A stretch of DNA of 37,910 bases from Pseudomonas sp. 102515 (GCF_031085165.1 NZ_JAVHTY010000010.1:1-37910); one strand, 5' to 3'. Numbered from the stretch's first letter, positions 19,872 through 28,230 are shown. Notes: generated by a model not told the origin, from the sequence alone. Numbers and translations: made by a program.

Positions 19872-19933
19872 GTTGGGCTTCGACGCTGGAGCCGTCTCAG
19901 CGCCGACCTACGGCGCGGGTGGCTGGCGGTGGC

Positions 19934-20623
19934 CTAGAAGCGATAGCCCAGGCCGACCATGTAGACCCAGGGATCCACGTCCAGATCGACCTTGGCGCGG
20001 GCGCCGAGGGCGGTGTTGTCGACGTGGGCGGTGGTGGCGATGTCGATGTAGCGGATCTGGGCGTTGAGCATCACCCGGTCGGTGAGCATGAGATCGGCGC
20101 CGACCTGGGCGGACCAGCCCCAGGAATTGTCGGCGCGGAAGTTGTCGAAGCCGGCCGCGCTGGCGCCGCTGCCGACGTGCTCGTCGTAGATCCAGGTGTA
20201 GTTGAGGCCGGCGCCGACATAGGGCTGGAACGTCGCCTTGGCGTCCAGCGGGTAGTAGACCAGGCTCAGGGTCGGCGGCAGGTGCTTGAGGCTGCCCAAC
20301 TTGCCATTGGCGGCGTCGAGCCCGGTGCCCTTGATGTTGACCTGGTGCTCGAAGGGCGTGGCCGCGAGTAATTCGAGGCCCAGGTGGTCGGTGAGCATGT
20401 AGGCGACGTTCAGCCCCAGCTGGGTGTCGCTGTCCATGGTCGCCTTGCCGCCCAGATTGGCGCCACTCAGGGCGCCTCTGTCGATCTTGACGTCGGAACT
20501 GCGCTCGTGGGGATCCACGGTGATGGCGCCGGCGCGCAGGATGATGTCGCCGGCCTGGTGGGCCTGGGCGAAGGGGGTGGCCAGGGCGAGGGCGAGCAGG
20601 CTGAGGCGGAAGAGGGGACGCAT
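19934..20623 (-). CDS. oprG: Outer-membrane protein OprG, OmpW family
   Basis: This 229-residue protein has a signal peptide cut after about residue 21 (LALATPFAQA-H). A mature domain follows with alternating beta strands and the terminal YMVGLGYRF aromatic signature of an outer-membrane barrel. OmpW/OprG forms an eight-stranded barrel with a lateral opening for small hydrophobic molecules. GGAG lies eight bases before the ATG. A good Anr/FNR-type promoter lies upstream. In P. aeruginosa oprG is reported to be raised in low oxygen, which fits. Confidence 0.92.
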   Translation of the reverse strand: MRPLFRLSLLALALATPFAQAHQAGDIILRAGAITVDPHERSSDVKIDRGALSGANLGGKATMDSDTQLGLNVAYMLTDHLGLELLAATPFEHQVNIKGTGLDAANGKLGSLKHLPPTLSLVYYPLDAKATFQPYVGAGLNYTWIYDEHVGSGASAAGFDNFRADNSWGWSAQVGADLMLTDRVMLNAQIRYIDIATTAHVDNTALGARAKVDLDVDPWVYMVGLGYRF

Positions 20624-20661
20624 GGCGTGGGCTCCGAAGGCATTGAAAAAGGGCTGGGAGC

Positions 20662-20703
20662 AGCCTAGCGAAGCAGAAACGTCAGACTCTTGATCTCGCT
20701 CAA
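20662..20703 (-). promoter_or_regulatory. Anr/FNR-type promoter of oprG
   Basis: TTGATCTCGCTCAA (20690-20703) matches nine of the ten fixed bases of the FNR/Anr box TTGAT-N4-ATCAA. On the minus strand, TAGGCT (20667 down to 20662) sits where a -10 should be if the box is centred at -41.5 from a start at 20655. This is the class II activator geometry. Confidence 0.7.
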
Positions 20704-20720
20704 GGGTGGGTCACATCCTC

Positions 20721-21215
20721 TCAGGAACCATCGCCCTTGAGGATGTAGGGCTGGATGCGCTGGGCCTGCAGCCAGTAGCCGGCGACGGCCACCTCGCTGC
20801 GCTGGGTGCCTACGCCCAGGCGGCCTTCCACCCAGTAGGGCAGGTGCAGCTTGGACAGCCAGAGGTCGTGGCTGCCCTTGACGTAGACGATCTGGTTGCC
20901 GGGCGGCGGCGGTACGTGGATGCAGGCGCCGTAATAGGGGACCAGCAGGAATTCGGTGACCTCGCCCTCCTCGGTGACCATCAGCGGCACCACGTAGCCG
21001 GGCAGGCGCACCTCCTGGCCGTCCAGGGCGGCCACCGTGGGCGCGTCCGGCCAGGGCTGGCTGGCGGCCGGGCCGTCTTCGCCGAGGCCGTGATCGACGC
21101 TGCCGGGATTGAAGCGCGGCGCATCGGCCGGCACCAGTTCGCGCCAGGCGAGTTGGCGAGGGTCGGCCTGGGCCCAGGACAGCCAGCAGAGCAACAGCAA
21201 GAGCGCCAGGCGCAT
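20721..21215 (-). CDS. Secreted DUF3299 protein of a zinc-responsive operon
   Basis: This 164-residue protein starts at the ATG at 21215 with a signal peptide (LALLLLLCWLSWAQA). The DUF3299 core contains LPGYVVPLMV, FLLVPYYGACIHVPPPPGN and GYWLQAQRI. The conserved CIHVPPPPGN stretch suggests a metal- or ligand-binding site, but the function is not established. Its start is 13 bases after the permease stop, making it the last gene of the minus-strand operon that begins at 23750. From memory it corresponds to PAO1 PA4066. No terminator was seen after it. Confidence 0.82.
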   Translation of the reverse strand: MRLALLLLLCWLSWAQADPRQLAWRELVPADAPRFNPGSVDHGLGEDGPAASQPWPDAPTVAALDGQEVRLPGYVVPLMVTEEGEVTEFLLVPYYGACIHVPPPPGNQIVYVKGSHDLWLSKLHLPYWVEGRLGVGTQRSEVAVAGYWLQAQRIQPYILKGDGS

Positions 21216-21228
21216 GGGGAAGCCTCGT

Positions 21229-22482
21229 CTACAAACGCACGGACAACCCGTCCGTGAGGGCCTGGCGACAGCCGCGCCAGGCCGGAATGCAGCCGAGCAC
21301 CAGCGCCGCGAGCAGGATACCGCCGAGCAGTTGCCCATCGTAGAGCGAGGGCCAGTCCAGCGGCAATGCCAGGCCGTATTCCGCCAGCAGCCAGGGCCGG
21401 CCCAGGGCGATGGCGCCATAGAGCAGCGCCAGCCCGGCGAGACAGCCGGCCAGGGTGAGGGCCAGGGCTTCGGCCAGCAGCAGGCCGAACAGATGACGCG
21501 GCTGGGCACCTACCGAGCGCAGGATGGCCATCTCCCGGCGTCGTTCGTTGAGGCTGGCGAGCAGGGCGGTGAGCATGCCCACCAGCCCGGTGAGCACCAC
21601 GCACAGCGACATCACCAGCAGCGCCTGTTCCGCCGTGCCGAGCAGACCCCAGAGTTCCTGCAGGGCCACGCCGGGCAGGATGGCCAGCAGCGGCTCGCCA
21701 CGGTAGTCGTTGACCGCGCGCTGCACGGCAAAGGTGGCCACTCGGCTCTTGAGGCCGACCAGGGCGGCGGTGAGGTCCTGGGGCGTGAGATCGCGCCGGC
21801 GCACCTCGGCCTCGCTCAGCGCAGGACCGGGCATGCCGCCGCGCCAGTCCAGGTGCAGGGCGGTCATGCCGCTCAGCGGGATGTGCAGGGTGCGGTCGAC
21901 GGGGGTGCCGGTGGGGGCGAGGATGCCGACCACGGTGAAGGGGTGGTCGCTGTGCTCGGTCAGGCTGATGGTGGCAACGCCATGGGCCAGCACGACCTCA
22001 TCGCCCAGTTGATAGTGCAGCGCCTTGGCCACCTCGGCGCCCAGCGCCACCTCGAAGACGTCGCTGAAGGGGCGGCCCTGGGCCAGCCGCAACGGCTGGT
22101 TGCGCCCGTAGTGATAGTGGGTGAAGTAGTTGCCGTCGGTGCCCAGCACCCGGTAACCGCGGTGGGAGTCGCCAAGGGACAGCGGAATGGTCCAGGCGAC
22201 GCGGGGATCGGCGGCGAGCTTCTCGTAGCTCTCCCAGCGGATGTTGTTGGTGGCGTTACCGATGCGGAACACCGAGTAGAGCAGCAGGTTGACCGCACCG
22301 GAGCGGGCGCCCACCACCAGGTCGGTGCCGGCGATGGTGCTGGCGAAGCTGGCCTTGGCCTCGGTGCGCAGCCGCTCGACGCCCAGCAGCAGGGCTACCG
22401 AGACGGCGATGGTGAAGACGGTGAGCAGGGCGGTGGCGCGGCGATTGCGCAGGCTGGCCCAGGCCAGTGGGAGAAGGGGCAT
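21229..22482 (-). CDS. ABC transporter permease, FtsX/MacB type
   Basis: This 417-residue inner-membrane protein has one hydrophobic segment near residues 17-38 (ALLTVFTIAVSVALLLGV). A large periplasmic domain with TDLVVGARSG follows, then three C-terminal segments from about residue 280 on, one of them ending just before the cytosolic LNERRREMAILRSVGA motif. This is the MacB/LolE/FtsX topology. These systems usually drive periplasmic or lipoprotein steps and do not simply import a solute. It starts one base after the ATPase gene and forms a transporter with it. Confidence 0.88.
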   Translation of the reverse strand: MPLLPLAWASLRNRRATALLTVFTIAVSVALLLGVERLRTEAKASFASTIAGTDLVVGARSGAVNLLLYSVFRIGNATNNIRWESYEKLAADPRVAWTIPLSLGDSHRGYRVLGTDGNYFTHYHYGRNQPLRLAQGRPFSDVFEVALGAEVAKALHYQLGDEVVLAHGVATISLTEHSDHPFTVVGILAPTGTPVDRTLHIPLSGMTALHLDWRGGMPGPALSEAEVRRRDLTPQDLTAALVGLKSRVATFAVQRAVNDYRGEPLLAILPGVALQELWGLLGTAEQALLVMSLCVVLTGLVGMLTALLASLNERRREMAILRSVGAQPRHLFGLLLAEALALTLAGCLAGLALLYGAIALGRPWLLAEYGLALPLDWPSLYDGQLLGGILLAALVLGCIPAWRGCRQALTDGLSVRL

Positions 22483-22483
22483 C

Positions 22484-23191
22484 CTAGGTCTCCGGCCGGG
22501 CGGCGTTGAGCTGGGCCAGGGTCAGGTGGCGGTCGAAGCGATCGGCCAGGCTGCGGTCGTGGCTGACGAACAGCAGGCCGGCACCGGCCGCCGCGCACTC
22601 GGCGAACAGCAGTTGCAGGAAGGCGTCGCGGTGATCGGTGTCCAGCGCCGAGGTGGGTTCGTCGGCGATCACCAGTTCCGGTTGGCCGATCAGGGCACGG
22701 GCGGCGGCGACCCGCTGCTGCTGGCCGATGGAGAGTTCGCGGGCCGGGCGCCGGGGCAGGTCGGGATCGCCCAGCCCCAGGGCACCGAGCAGGGTCAGGG
22801 CCGCACGCCGGGGATCGCCATGCCGCGCACGGGCACGCTCGCGGCGTAGCGCCGAGAACTGGCACGGCAGCAGGACGTTGTCCTGCACCGAAAGAAAGGG
22901 CAGCAGGTTGAATTGCTGGAACAGAAAGCCGGTGTGGTCGACGCGAAAGCGATCGCGCCGGGCGGTGGCGAGCGCTCCCAGGTCCTGACCGAGCAGGCGC
23001 ACCTGGCCGCGACCGGGGCGCTGCACGCCGCCGAGCAGGCCGAGCAGAGTGGTCTTGCCGCTGCCCGAGGGGCCTTCGAGAAACAGCGCCTCGCCAGGTG
23101 TCAGTTGGAAGTGCCGGATATCCAGGCATTCCGCCTGGCCCGGCCAGGCGAAGCCGAGGTCCCGGATCTCGACCAGGGGGGCGGTGGTCAC
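22484..23191 (-). CDS. ABC transporter ATP-binding protein, LolD/MacB type
   Basis: This 235-residue ATPase has Walker A GPSGSGKTT (residues 40-48), the Q-loop FQQFNLLP, the signature LSIGQQQRVAAARAL (usual LSGGQ changed to LSIGQ), Walker B LVIADEPTSALD and the H-loop FVSHDRS. It powers the permease encoded next. Both lie in an operon headed by a DUF2796 protein with a Zur-like site upstream, so a role in the zinc-limitation response is inferred. Confidence 0.9.
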   Translation of the reverse strand: MTTAPLVEIRDLGFAWPGQAECLDIRHFQLTPGEALFLEGPSGSGKTTLLGLLGGVQRPGRGQVRLLGQDLGALATARRDRFRVDHTGFLFQQFNLLPFLSVQDNVLLPCQFSALRRERARARHGDPRRAALTLLGALGLGDPDLPRRPARELSIGQQQRVAAARALIGQPELVIADEPTSALDTDHRDAFLQLLFAECAAAGAGLLFVSHDRSLADRFDRHLTLAQLNAARPET

Positions 23192-23198
23192 AGGCGTC

Positions 23199-23750
23199 CT
23201 ACCACTTCAGCTGCGGTTGCTTGGCGGTCAGTTCGGCGCCCTGCTGGCCGCTGGCGACGAGGGCCTGGACCTCGACGCTGTGGCTGTTGGGGAAGCGAGC
23301 GAACCAACCAGAGAGGTCCAGGCTGTCGAGCGCACCCGGCTTGCTGCAGCTGAAGCTCATGCTGGCCTCCACGTCGAGATGGCCACTGGCGCTGGAATCC
23401 TTGGCGAACAGCGGGCTGATGGCGCTGGCTTCGGAAAGCCGGCAATCGGCCGCCGTGGGCAGCTTCACCAGCGGCTGGGGATTCGCCAGGCTCTGTCGCA
23501 GCGCGGCGACGGCGTCCTCTTCCTGCTGGTTGCGCGGGGCATGTTCGAAGCCCAGCAGATCGGCCGCCGGACTGCGCCACTGCAATTCCAGGCCGGTATC
23601 GGTCTGGGCCAGGTCGAGGTGGGATTCGCCGTGCACATGGGCGCCCAGGGCGCCGTGCGCGTGTTCGTCATGGTCGTCGTCGGTACCATGGGCGAAGGCC
23701 GGTTGGACGAGCGCGGCAGCAAGGCAGAGGGTCAGCAGGGGCAGGCGCAT
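23199..23750 (-). CDS. DUF2796 (ZrgA-like) periplasmic zinc-binding protein
   Basis: This 183-residue protein has a signal peptide cut after residue 20 (LVQPAFA-H). A His- and Asp-rich metal-binding stretch follows (HGTDDDHDEHAHGALGAHVH). The rest is the DUF2796 domain with LLGFEHAP and two cysteines. Homologues (Vibrio ZrgA, P. aeruginosa PA4063) are linked to zinc acquisition. It is the first gene of the operon with the ABC transporter and DUF3299 protein. The Zur-like palindrome upstream supports repression when zinc is plentiful. Confidence 0.88.
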   Translation of the reverse strand: MRLPLLTLCLAAALVQPAFAHGTDDDHDEHAHGALGAHVHGESHLDLAQTDTGLELQWRSPAADLLGFEHAPRNQQEEDAVAALRQSLANPQPLVKLPTAADCRLSEASAISPLFAKDSSASGHLDVEASMSFSCSKPGALDSLDLSGWFARFPNSHSVEVQALVASGQQGAELTAKQPQLKW

Positions 23751-23776
23751 GGATGGCTTCCAGTGGGCGGAAAGGT

Positions 23777-23799
23777 GCTATGTTATGTTGTTGCATTTG
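23777..23799. promoter_or_regulatory. Zur-like operator and promoter of the zinc operon
   Basis: The 23-base site matches the gammaproteobacterial Zur palindrome at about 15 of 22 fixed positions, including an intact ATGTTAT left half and CATTT in the right half. On the minus strand TTGCGG (23809-23804) and TAACAT (23785-23780), 18 bases apart, make a plausible promoter whose spacer and -10 lie within the site. The site also lies upstream of the plus-strand gene at 23873. Confidence 0.6.
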
Positions 23800-23872
23800 C
23801 GTGCCGCAACCTCGGTTTGGCGTCGGCCGGTGGCTGTGGGAGCATGGGCCTCTGCACGACGAGGAGAACACC

Positions 23873-24229
23873 ATGGTACGCATTCGCGGAACCATCGGCA
23901 GCCAGCCCGTGGATCTCACGGTGGAACTGGACGAGGCCGACTGGCAGCGCCTGGCTGCGGCCCTGCGGCCGACGGAGGCGCCCCTACCTGCCGCGGCCGT
24001 GAGCGCCGCACCCAGCGGGCCCAAGTCGGGTGGCGACATGCTCTGGGACCAGGTGGTGAAGCTGCTCAGCCAGGCTGGCCGCCTGAGCGGTCCGGACATC
24101 CTGGTGGCTCTGGAAAAGCTGACCGGCAATCTGGGCGTGGCCAAGCAGCTGCTGGTGCGGCTGAGGCACAGTCCCCAGGTGCGCATGGAGCGGGTGGGGG
24201 AGGCGCAGTTCTATATCTGGCAGGGATGA
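23873..24229 (+). CDS. Conserved protein of unknown function
   Basis: I do not recognise a named family. The 118-residue product starts MVRIRGTIGSQPVDLTVELD, with GAGGAG five or six bases before the ATG at 23873. It has a short Ala/Pro-rich linker near residues 40-60. The C-terminal half could be a small winged-helix-like fold (LWDQVVKLLSQAGRLSGPDILVAL, ending in FYIWQG). No signal peptide or membrane segment is seen. It diverges from the zinc operon and shares its control region. From memory it fits PAO1 PA4062, also unnamed. Confidence 0.75.
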   Translation: MVRIRGTIGSQPVDLTVELDEADWQRLAAALRPTEAPLPAAAVSAAPSGPKSGGDMLWDQVVKLLSQAGRLSGPDILVALEKLTGNLGVAKQLLVRLRHSPQVRMERVGEAQFYIWQG

Positions 24230-24352
24230 GGCTGGAGTGGGGTAGTGGCCAACGCTGCGCGGTTTTCCACGCTACTGATCGTCCACAGTGCCTGAATAAC
24301 CGCAGCTGCGGATAAGGCCGCGTCTGGCGCGACGCAGCCATTACCGAGCGGC

Positions 24353-25222
24353 TTAGTACAGCGCCTGATACAGGCGGCGGCGATAGGTGGCGACCAGCGG
24401 GTGATCGTTGCCCAGCAGATCGAAGACCTGCACCAGGGTCTTGCGCGGCAGGTCGTCACCGTAGCCGCGATTGCGGCGGAACAGGTCCAGCAGACCATCC
24501 AGCGCCGGTTCATATTGCTGGCGGGCCAGTTGCTGCACGGCCAGCTGGTAGGCGGCTTCATCGTCGCCGGCATCGCGCGCCAGGCGGCTCTTGAGGTCGG
24601 CGACCTCGGGCAGGCTGGCGGCCTGGCGCAGGAAGGTCAGCTGGGCCCGGGCGCCGGCCAGCGCTTGCTTGTGCTCATCGCCCTTGACCGCATCCAGCAC
24701 GGCCTGGGCATCGTCCAGTTCGTTGCGCTCGGCCAGGCAACGGGCATAGAGGATCAGCGCCAGGGCGTCACTGTTGTCTTCTTCGAGCAGCGCCTTGAGC
24801 AGCGCCTCGGCCTCGGCGAAGCGACCCTCGGCGAACAGCGCCTGGGCGGCGTCCAGCGGATCTTCCTCGGCCGGCGGCAAGGCCTGGACATGGGCTTCGA
24901 GCAGGGCGCGTATGGCCGACTCCGGCTGGGCGCCGGCGAAGCCGTCCACCGGCTGGCCATCCTTGAACAGCACCACGGTGGGCAGACTGCGGATGCCGAA
25001 TCTCATCACCAGTTCCTGCTCGATGTCGCAGTTGACCTTGGCCAGGTGCAGGGCGCCGCCATAGGATTCGGTGATCTTGGCCAGCAGCGGCATCAGCACC
25101 TTGCAGGGCGCGCACCACTCTGCCCAGAAGTCCACCAGCACCGGGGTGCTGAAAGAGGCGTCGATGACCTGTTGCTGGAAGGTGTCGAGGGTGGCGTCGA
25201 AAATGTAGGGGACCTGGCTCAT
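24353..25222 (-). CDS. cnoX: Thioredoxin-TPR chaperone CnoX (YbbN)
   Basis: This 289-residue protein has an N-terminal thioredoxin fold (residues 1-110) and C-terminal TPR-like helices. The active site reads WCAPC (C37, C40), a redox-competent pair, whereas E. coli CnoX has a non-reducing SQHC. SLPTVVLF holds the cis-proline. CnoX protects substrates during oxidative stress and hands them to GroEL or DnaK. The ATG at 25222 gives the family N terminus. A longer frame upstream has no similarity. It has its own promoter. Confidence 0.92.
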   Translation of the reverse strand: MSQVPYIFDATLDTFQQQVIDASFSTPVLVDFWAEWCAPCKVLMPLLAKITESYGGALHLAKVNCDIEQELVMRFGIRSLPTVVLFKDGQPVDGFAGAQPESAIRALLEAHVQALPPAEEDPLDAAQALFAEGRFAEAEALLKALLEEDNSDALALILYARCLAERNELDDAQAVLDAVKGDEHKQALAGARAQLTFLRQAASLPEVADLKSRLARDAGDDEAAYQLAVQQLARQQYEPALDGLLDLFRRNRGYGDDLPRKTLVQVFDLLGNDHPLVATYRRRLYQALY

Positions 25223-25247
25223 GGCGGACTCGGCAGACGAAAGTTGC

Positions 25248-25276
25248 ACTATAGGTGGGGGCGCCGGGCTTGGAAA
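25248..25276 (-). promoter_or_regulatory. Promoter of cnoX
   Basis: On the minus strand TTTCCA (25276-25271) and TATAGT (25253-25248) are 17 bases apart, with a predicted start about 20 bases before the ATG at 25222. Confidence 0.5.
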
Positions 25277-25290
25277 CAAGGCGGGCGGGC

Positions 25291-25938
25291 TCAGCCTCTA
25301 TAGAGCGCCACGCGGCGGAATTCGTCCGGTTCGGCCAGATCCGGCAGGGTGCAGGCCTGGAGTTCGGCGATGCGGGTGAAGCCGGGGTGAGCCAGGTCGC
25401 GCACCCGCGAGTCGGCCAGCCATAGGGTCTCGGCGCGCGCCTGCAGGAGGTCCAGCAGGGGCAGGTTGGCACGGTCGTAGAGGACGTCGGCGGCCAGTAT
25501 GAGATCGAAGCGCTCGGTGCTGGCACAGAAATCGTCCAGCGTCTCGATCTGCACGGCGTTGGCCTGGGCATTGGCGCGACAGGCCGCCAGTGCCAGCGGA
25601 TCGAGGTCGCAGCAGACCACCCGTGCGGCGCCGGCCCGGGCGGCGGCGAGGCCGGCGATGCCCGAGCCGCTGCCGAAATCCAGCACCTGGCGCCCGGCGA
25701 CATGCTCGGGATGGGCGACGATCCAGCGCGCCAGGGCCAGGCCGCTGGCCCAGCAGAAGGCCCAGTAGGGCGGTGCCTCCAGCAGGCGCTGGGTTTCCGC
25801 GGGGGAAAAGGCCCGCGCCATGTTGGCCGGATCGATCAGCCACAGCGACAGGTCGCTGTCGGGCAACGCCTGCAAGCAAAGGCAGGCGTCGCCCAGCAGG
25901 GCCGTCAGGGCGGCGGCTAGGTCGGCAGGGGGCGTCAC
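25291..25938 (-). CDS. Seven-beta-strand SAM-dependent methyltransferase
   Basis: This 215-residue protein has methyltransferase motif I as VLDFGSGSGIAGLAAA (about residues 85-100), a following acidic CCDLDPLAL, and DLILAADVLYD. The upstream PPYWAFCWASGLALARW resembles protein-lysine methyltransferases of the ETFB-KMT/METTL20 group, so a protein target is plausible but unproven. The GTG start at 25938 overlaps the stop of the lipoprotein gene (GTGA), which supports this start and coupled expression. Confidence 0.85.
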   Translation of the reverse strand: MTPPADLAAALTALLGDACLCLQALPDSDLSLWLIDPANMARAFSPAETQRLLEAPPYWAFCWASGLALARWIVAHPEHVAGRQVLDFGSGSGIAGLAAARAGAARVVCCDLDPLALAACRANAQANAVQIETLDDFCASTERFDLILAADVLYDRANLPLLDLLQARAETLWLADSRVRDLAHPGFTRIAELQACTLPDLAEPDEFRRVALYRG

Positions 25939-26399
25939 GGGGTCTGGTTCAGCACCAGTTCGCCGAGATTCTGCGTGGTCGGCCCACCGACATTCACCGG
26001 CGGCAGATAGCTGGCCAGTTGCCCGGCCTGGATCAGGCGCGCGTGGAATTCCACCTTGAGATCCGGGCGGGTGGGAAAGATCTCCGGATTGAAGGGCAGG
26101 CGGAAGGCCAGGGGCGCGCCTTTGCCGGTCACTGTCTCGCTGGCCAGCAGGCGTTGCGGCAGGCCCTTGGCGTTGACCGCCAGCAGGGCGATCTCGACCT
26201 GGGCGCCGGCCGGGACCAGCCCCTGGGCAGTGCGCAGCACCCCGGAGATCTCGCGCAGATTGGCCGGAGTGGGGGCGCCAGCCACCGGGACCGGCTCGTC
26301 GGCTGGGGTGGTGGGCTGGGGCGGCGTGGTTTCGGGTGGGCTGGAGCACGCCACGAGCAGACCGGTGAGCAGCAGGGGCAGGAGGACGCGTGGGGTCAT
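25935..26399 (-). CDS. YbaY-family lipoprotein
   Basis: This 154-residue protein has a lipoprotein signal ending LLVAC, with C18 as the lipidation site. A Pro/Thr-rich linker leads to a YbaY/YscW-like beta-sandwich domain (EISGVLRTAQGLVPAGAQVEIAL and FRLPFNPEIF). It is probably anchored in the outer membrane with the domain in the periplasm. The family's role is poorly known. It is followed directly by the methyltransferase gene and has its own promoter at 26473-26501. The ATG at 26399 is the only start that yields the signal. Confidence 0.83.
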   Translation of the reverse strand: MTPRVLLPLLLTGLLVACSSPPETTPPQPTTPADEPVPVAGAPTPANLREISGVLRTAQGLVPAGAQVEIALLAVNAKGLPQRLLASETVTGKGAPLAFRLPFNPEIFPTRPDLKVEFHARLIQAGQLASYLPPVNVGGPTTQNLGELVLNQTP

Positions 26400-26472
26400 G
26401 GCAGGATCCGGAGGTCGCCGCCGGCGAGGGCGGCACGGGAGGCTGGAGAGGGGTCGTCGAACACAGTGCGCT

Positions 26473-26501
26473 CTTATAGCCCGGCGGCTCCTGGCTGTCG
26501 A
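26473..26501 (-). promoter_or_regulatory. Promoter of the lipoprotein-methyltransferase pair
   Basis: On the minus strand TCGACA (26501-26496) and TATAAG (26478-26473) are 17 bases apart. The predicted start near 26466 gives a leader of about 66 bases. Confidence 0.5.
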
Positions 26502-26580
26502 TTCGTCGGGCACCCGGAGGTTCCCGCCAGGGGGTGATCGGGTACCATGAGGGCTTTCCCTTCCGGCGGTCGACTCTCCC

Positions 26581-27051
26581 ATGCATTGTCCCTTCTGCGG
26601 CGCCCACGACACCAAGGTCACGGATTCCCGGCTGGTCGCGGCCGGCGAGCAGGTGCGCCGGCGGCGTGAGTGCCTGGCCTGCCAGGAACGCTTCACCACC
26701 TTCGAGACCGCTGAGCTGGTGCTGCCACGGCTGATCAAGCAGGACGGCACCCGCCAGCCCTTCGACGAGGACAAGTTGCGCGCTGGCATGCAGCGCGCCC
26801 TGGAGAAGCGCCCGGTGAGCGTCGAGCGCCTGGAAGAGGCCATCGCCCTGATCAAGCACCGGTTGCGCGCCACCGGCGAGCGCGAGATCCGTTCGCGGGT
26901 GGTGGGCGAGCTGGTGATGGACGAGCTGCGCAAGCTGGACCAGGTGGCCTATATCCGCTTCGCCTCGGTCTATCGGCAATTCCAGGACCTGGCCGAATTC
27001 CGCGACGAGATCGAGCGGCTGGCCCAGGATCCGGGCAAGCAGCCGGTATGA
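26581..27051 (+). CDS. nrdR: Transcriptional repressor NrdR
   Basis: This 156-residue protein represses ribonucleotide reductase genes in response to nucleotides. It has an N-terminal zinc ribbon (C3, C6, C31, C34, with MHCPFCG and [15 protein letters not shown]). An ATP-cone follows at about residues 49-139 ([20 protein letters not shown]). The start is fixed by the invariant MHCPFC. There is little ribosome binding site. Its stop overlaps the ribD start (ATGA). Linkage of nrdR to rib genes is common in proteobacteria. Confidence 0.97.
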   Translation: MHCPFCGAHDTKVTDSRLVAAGEQVRRRRECLACQERFTTFETAELVLPRLIKQDGTRQPFDEDKLRAGMQRALEKRPVSVERLEEAIALIKHRLRATGEREIRSRVVGELVMDELRKLDQVAYIRFASVYRQFQDLAEFRDEIERLAQDPGKQPV

Positions 27052-28172
27052 ACGAGGCGGGTCTGGTGAACGACGCATTCTGGATGGCCCGCGCCCTGGC
27101 GCTTGCGGCCCTCGGACGCTACAGCACGGCGCCCAATCCGCGGGTGGGCTGCGTGATCGTCCGTGACGGCCAGGTGGTGGGCGAGGGCTGGCATCGCCAG
27201 GCCGGCGGTCCCCATGCCGAGGTGCATGCCCTGCGCCAGGCGGGGGAGGCGGCGCGTGGCGCCACCGCCTATGTGACCCTGGAACCCTGCAGCCATCATG
27301 GCCGCACCCCACCTTGCGCGGATGCCCTGGTAGCCGCCGGCGTGGCCGAGGTGGTGGCGGCCATGACCGATCCCAATCCGCTGGTGGCCGGGCGCGGCCT
27401 GGCACGCCTCGCCGCCGCCGGCATCGCCACCCGCGCCGGAGTGCTGGAAGCCGAGGCGCGGGCACTCAATGCCGGCTTCGTCCAGCGCATGCTCACCGGG
27501 CGACCCTTCGTGCGGGTCAAGCTGGCCCTGAGCCTGGATGGCCGTACCGCCATGGCCAATGGCGAAAGCCAGTGGATCACCGGTCCGGCGGCGCGCCAGA
27601 GCGTCCAGCGGCTGCGCGCCGAGGCGGGGGTGGTGATCACCGGCGCCGATACCGTGCTGGCCGATGGCGCGCGCCTGACCGTGCGTCAGGCCGAGCTGGG
27701 CCTGAGCGGAGACGAACTGAAGCTGGCCACCCTGCGCACGCCGCAGCGGCTGCTGGTGGACGGTCGTGGCCGGGTGCCGCTGGATGCACCCTTCTTTCAG
27801 GCCGGTGCGGCGCGGGTCGCCGGTATGGCCGCCGCGGCGCCCGCCTATGCGGCGGCTGGGCACGACTACCTGGCGCTGCCTGGCACCCAGGGGCAGGTCG
27901 ATCTGGCGGCGCTGCTGACCCGCCTGGGCAGCGAGCAGGTCAACGATGTCCTGGTGGAAGCCGGACCGCGCCTGGCCGGCGCCTTCGCGCAGGCCGGGCT
28001 GGTCGATGAATATCAGCTGTTCCTGGCGCCCAAGTTCCTCGGCTCCAGCGCCCGGCCGCTGCTGGACTGGCCGCTGGTGCATCTGGCCGAGGCCCCGCAG
28101 CTGGAGATCCTCGGCGTCACGCCGGTGGGCGCGGACCTGCACCTGATCGCCCGACCGGCCAGGGACACCTGA
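27048..28172 (+). CDS. ribD: Bifunctional riboflavin deaminase-reductase RibD
   Basis: This 374-residue enzyme carries out the second and third steps of riboflavin synthesis from GTP. The N-terminal zinc deaminase has HAE at 56-58 and [11 protein letters not shown] with C81 and C90. The C-terminal NADPH-dependent reductase begins near residue 150 ([17 protein letters not shown]). It overlaps nrdR by four bases. The FMN riboswitch lies after this gene, so ribD is not under its direct transcriptional control. Confidence 0.96.
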   Translation: MNEAGLVNDAFWMARALALAALGRYSTAPNPRVGCVIVRDGQVVGEGWHRQAGGPHAEVHALRQAGEAARGATAYVTLEPCSHHGRTPPCADALVAAGVAEVVAAMTDPNPLVAGRGLARLAAAGIATRAGVLEAEARALNAGFVQRMLTGRPFVRVKLALSLDGRTAMANGESQWITGPAARQSVQRLRAEAGVVITGADTVLADGARLTVRQAELGLSGDELKLATLRTPQRLLVDGRGRVPLDAPFFQAGAARVAGMAAAAPAYAAAGHDYLALPGTQGQVDLAALLTRLGSEQVNDVLVEAGPRLAGAFAQAGLVDEYQLFLAPKFLGSSARPLLDWPLVHLAEAPQLEILGVTPVGADLHLIARPARDT

Positions 28173-28199
28173 CGCCCCTGGCCCCGCGGCGGCGAACTG

Positions 28200-28208
28200 T
28201 GTTACAAA
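28200..28208 (+). promoter_or_regulatory. Possible extended -10 promoter before the FMN riboswitch
   Basis: TGT-TACAAA (28200-28208) fits an extended -10 element and would start RNA near 28215, just before the riboswitch. No -35 was found. Read-through from ribD is the alternative. Confidence 0.35.
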
Positions 28209-28230
28209 ACCTGCGCTGCCTGCGGGTGGC

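Noticed and set aside
24230-24352. Possible small RNA in the gap between convergent genes, with a CCGCAGCTGCGG palindrome (24300-24311) and GCGTC/GACGC repeats
   Set aside because: No promoter or T-tract terminator frames it; the repeats are more likely weak terminators of the converging genes.
25291-27465. A 724-codon minus-strand frame suggesting a large fusion ending in the methyltransferase
   Set aside because: Only the last 215 residues are meaningful. The rest is antisense to nrdR and ribD and out of frame with the lipoprotein gene, whose stop overlaps the methyltransferase GTG.
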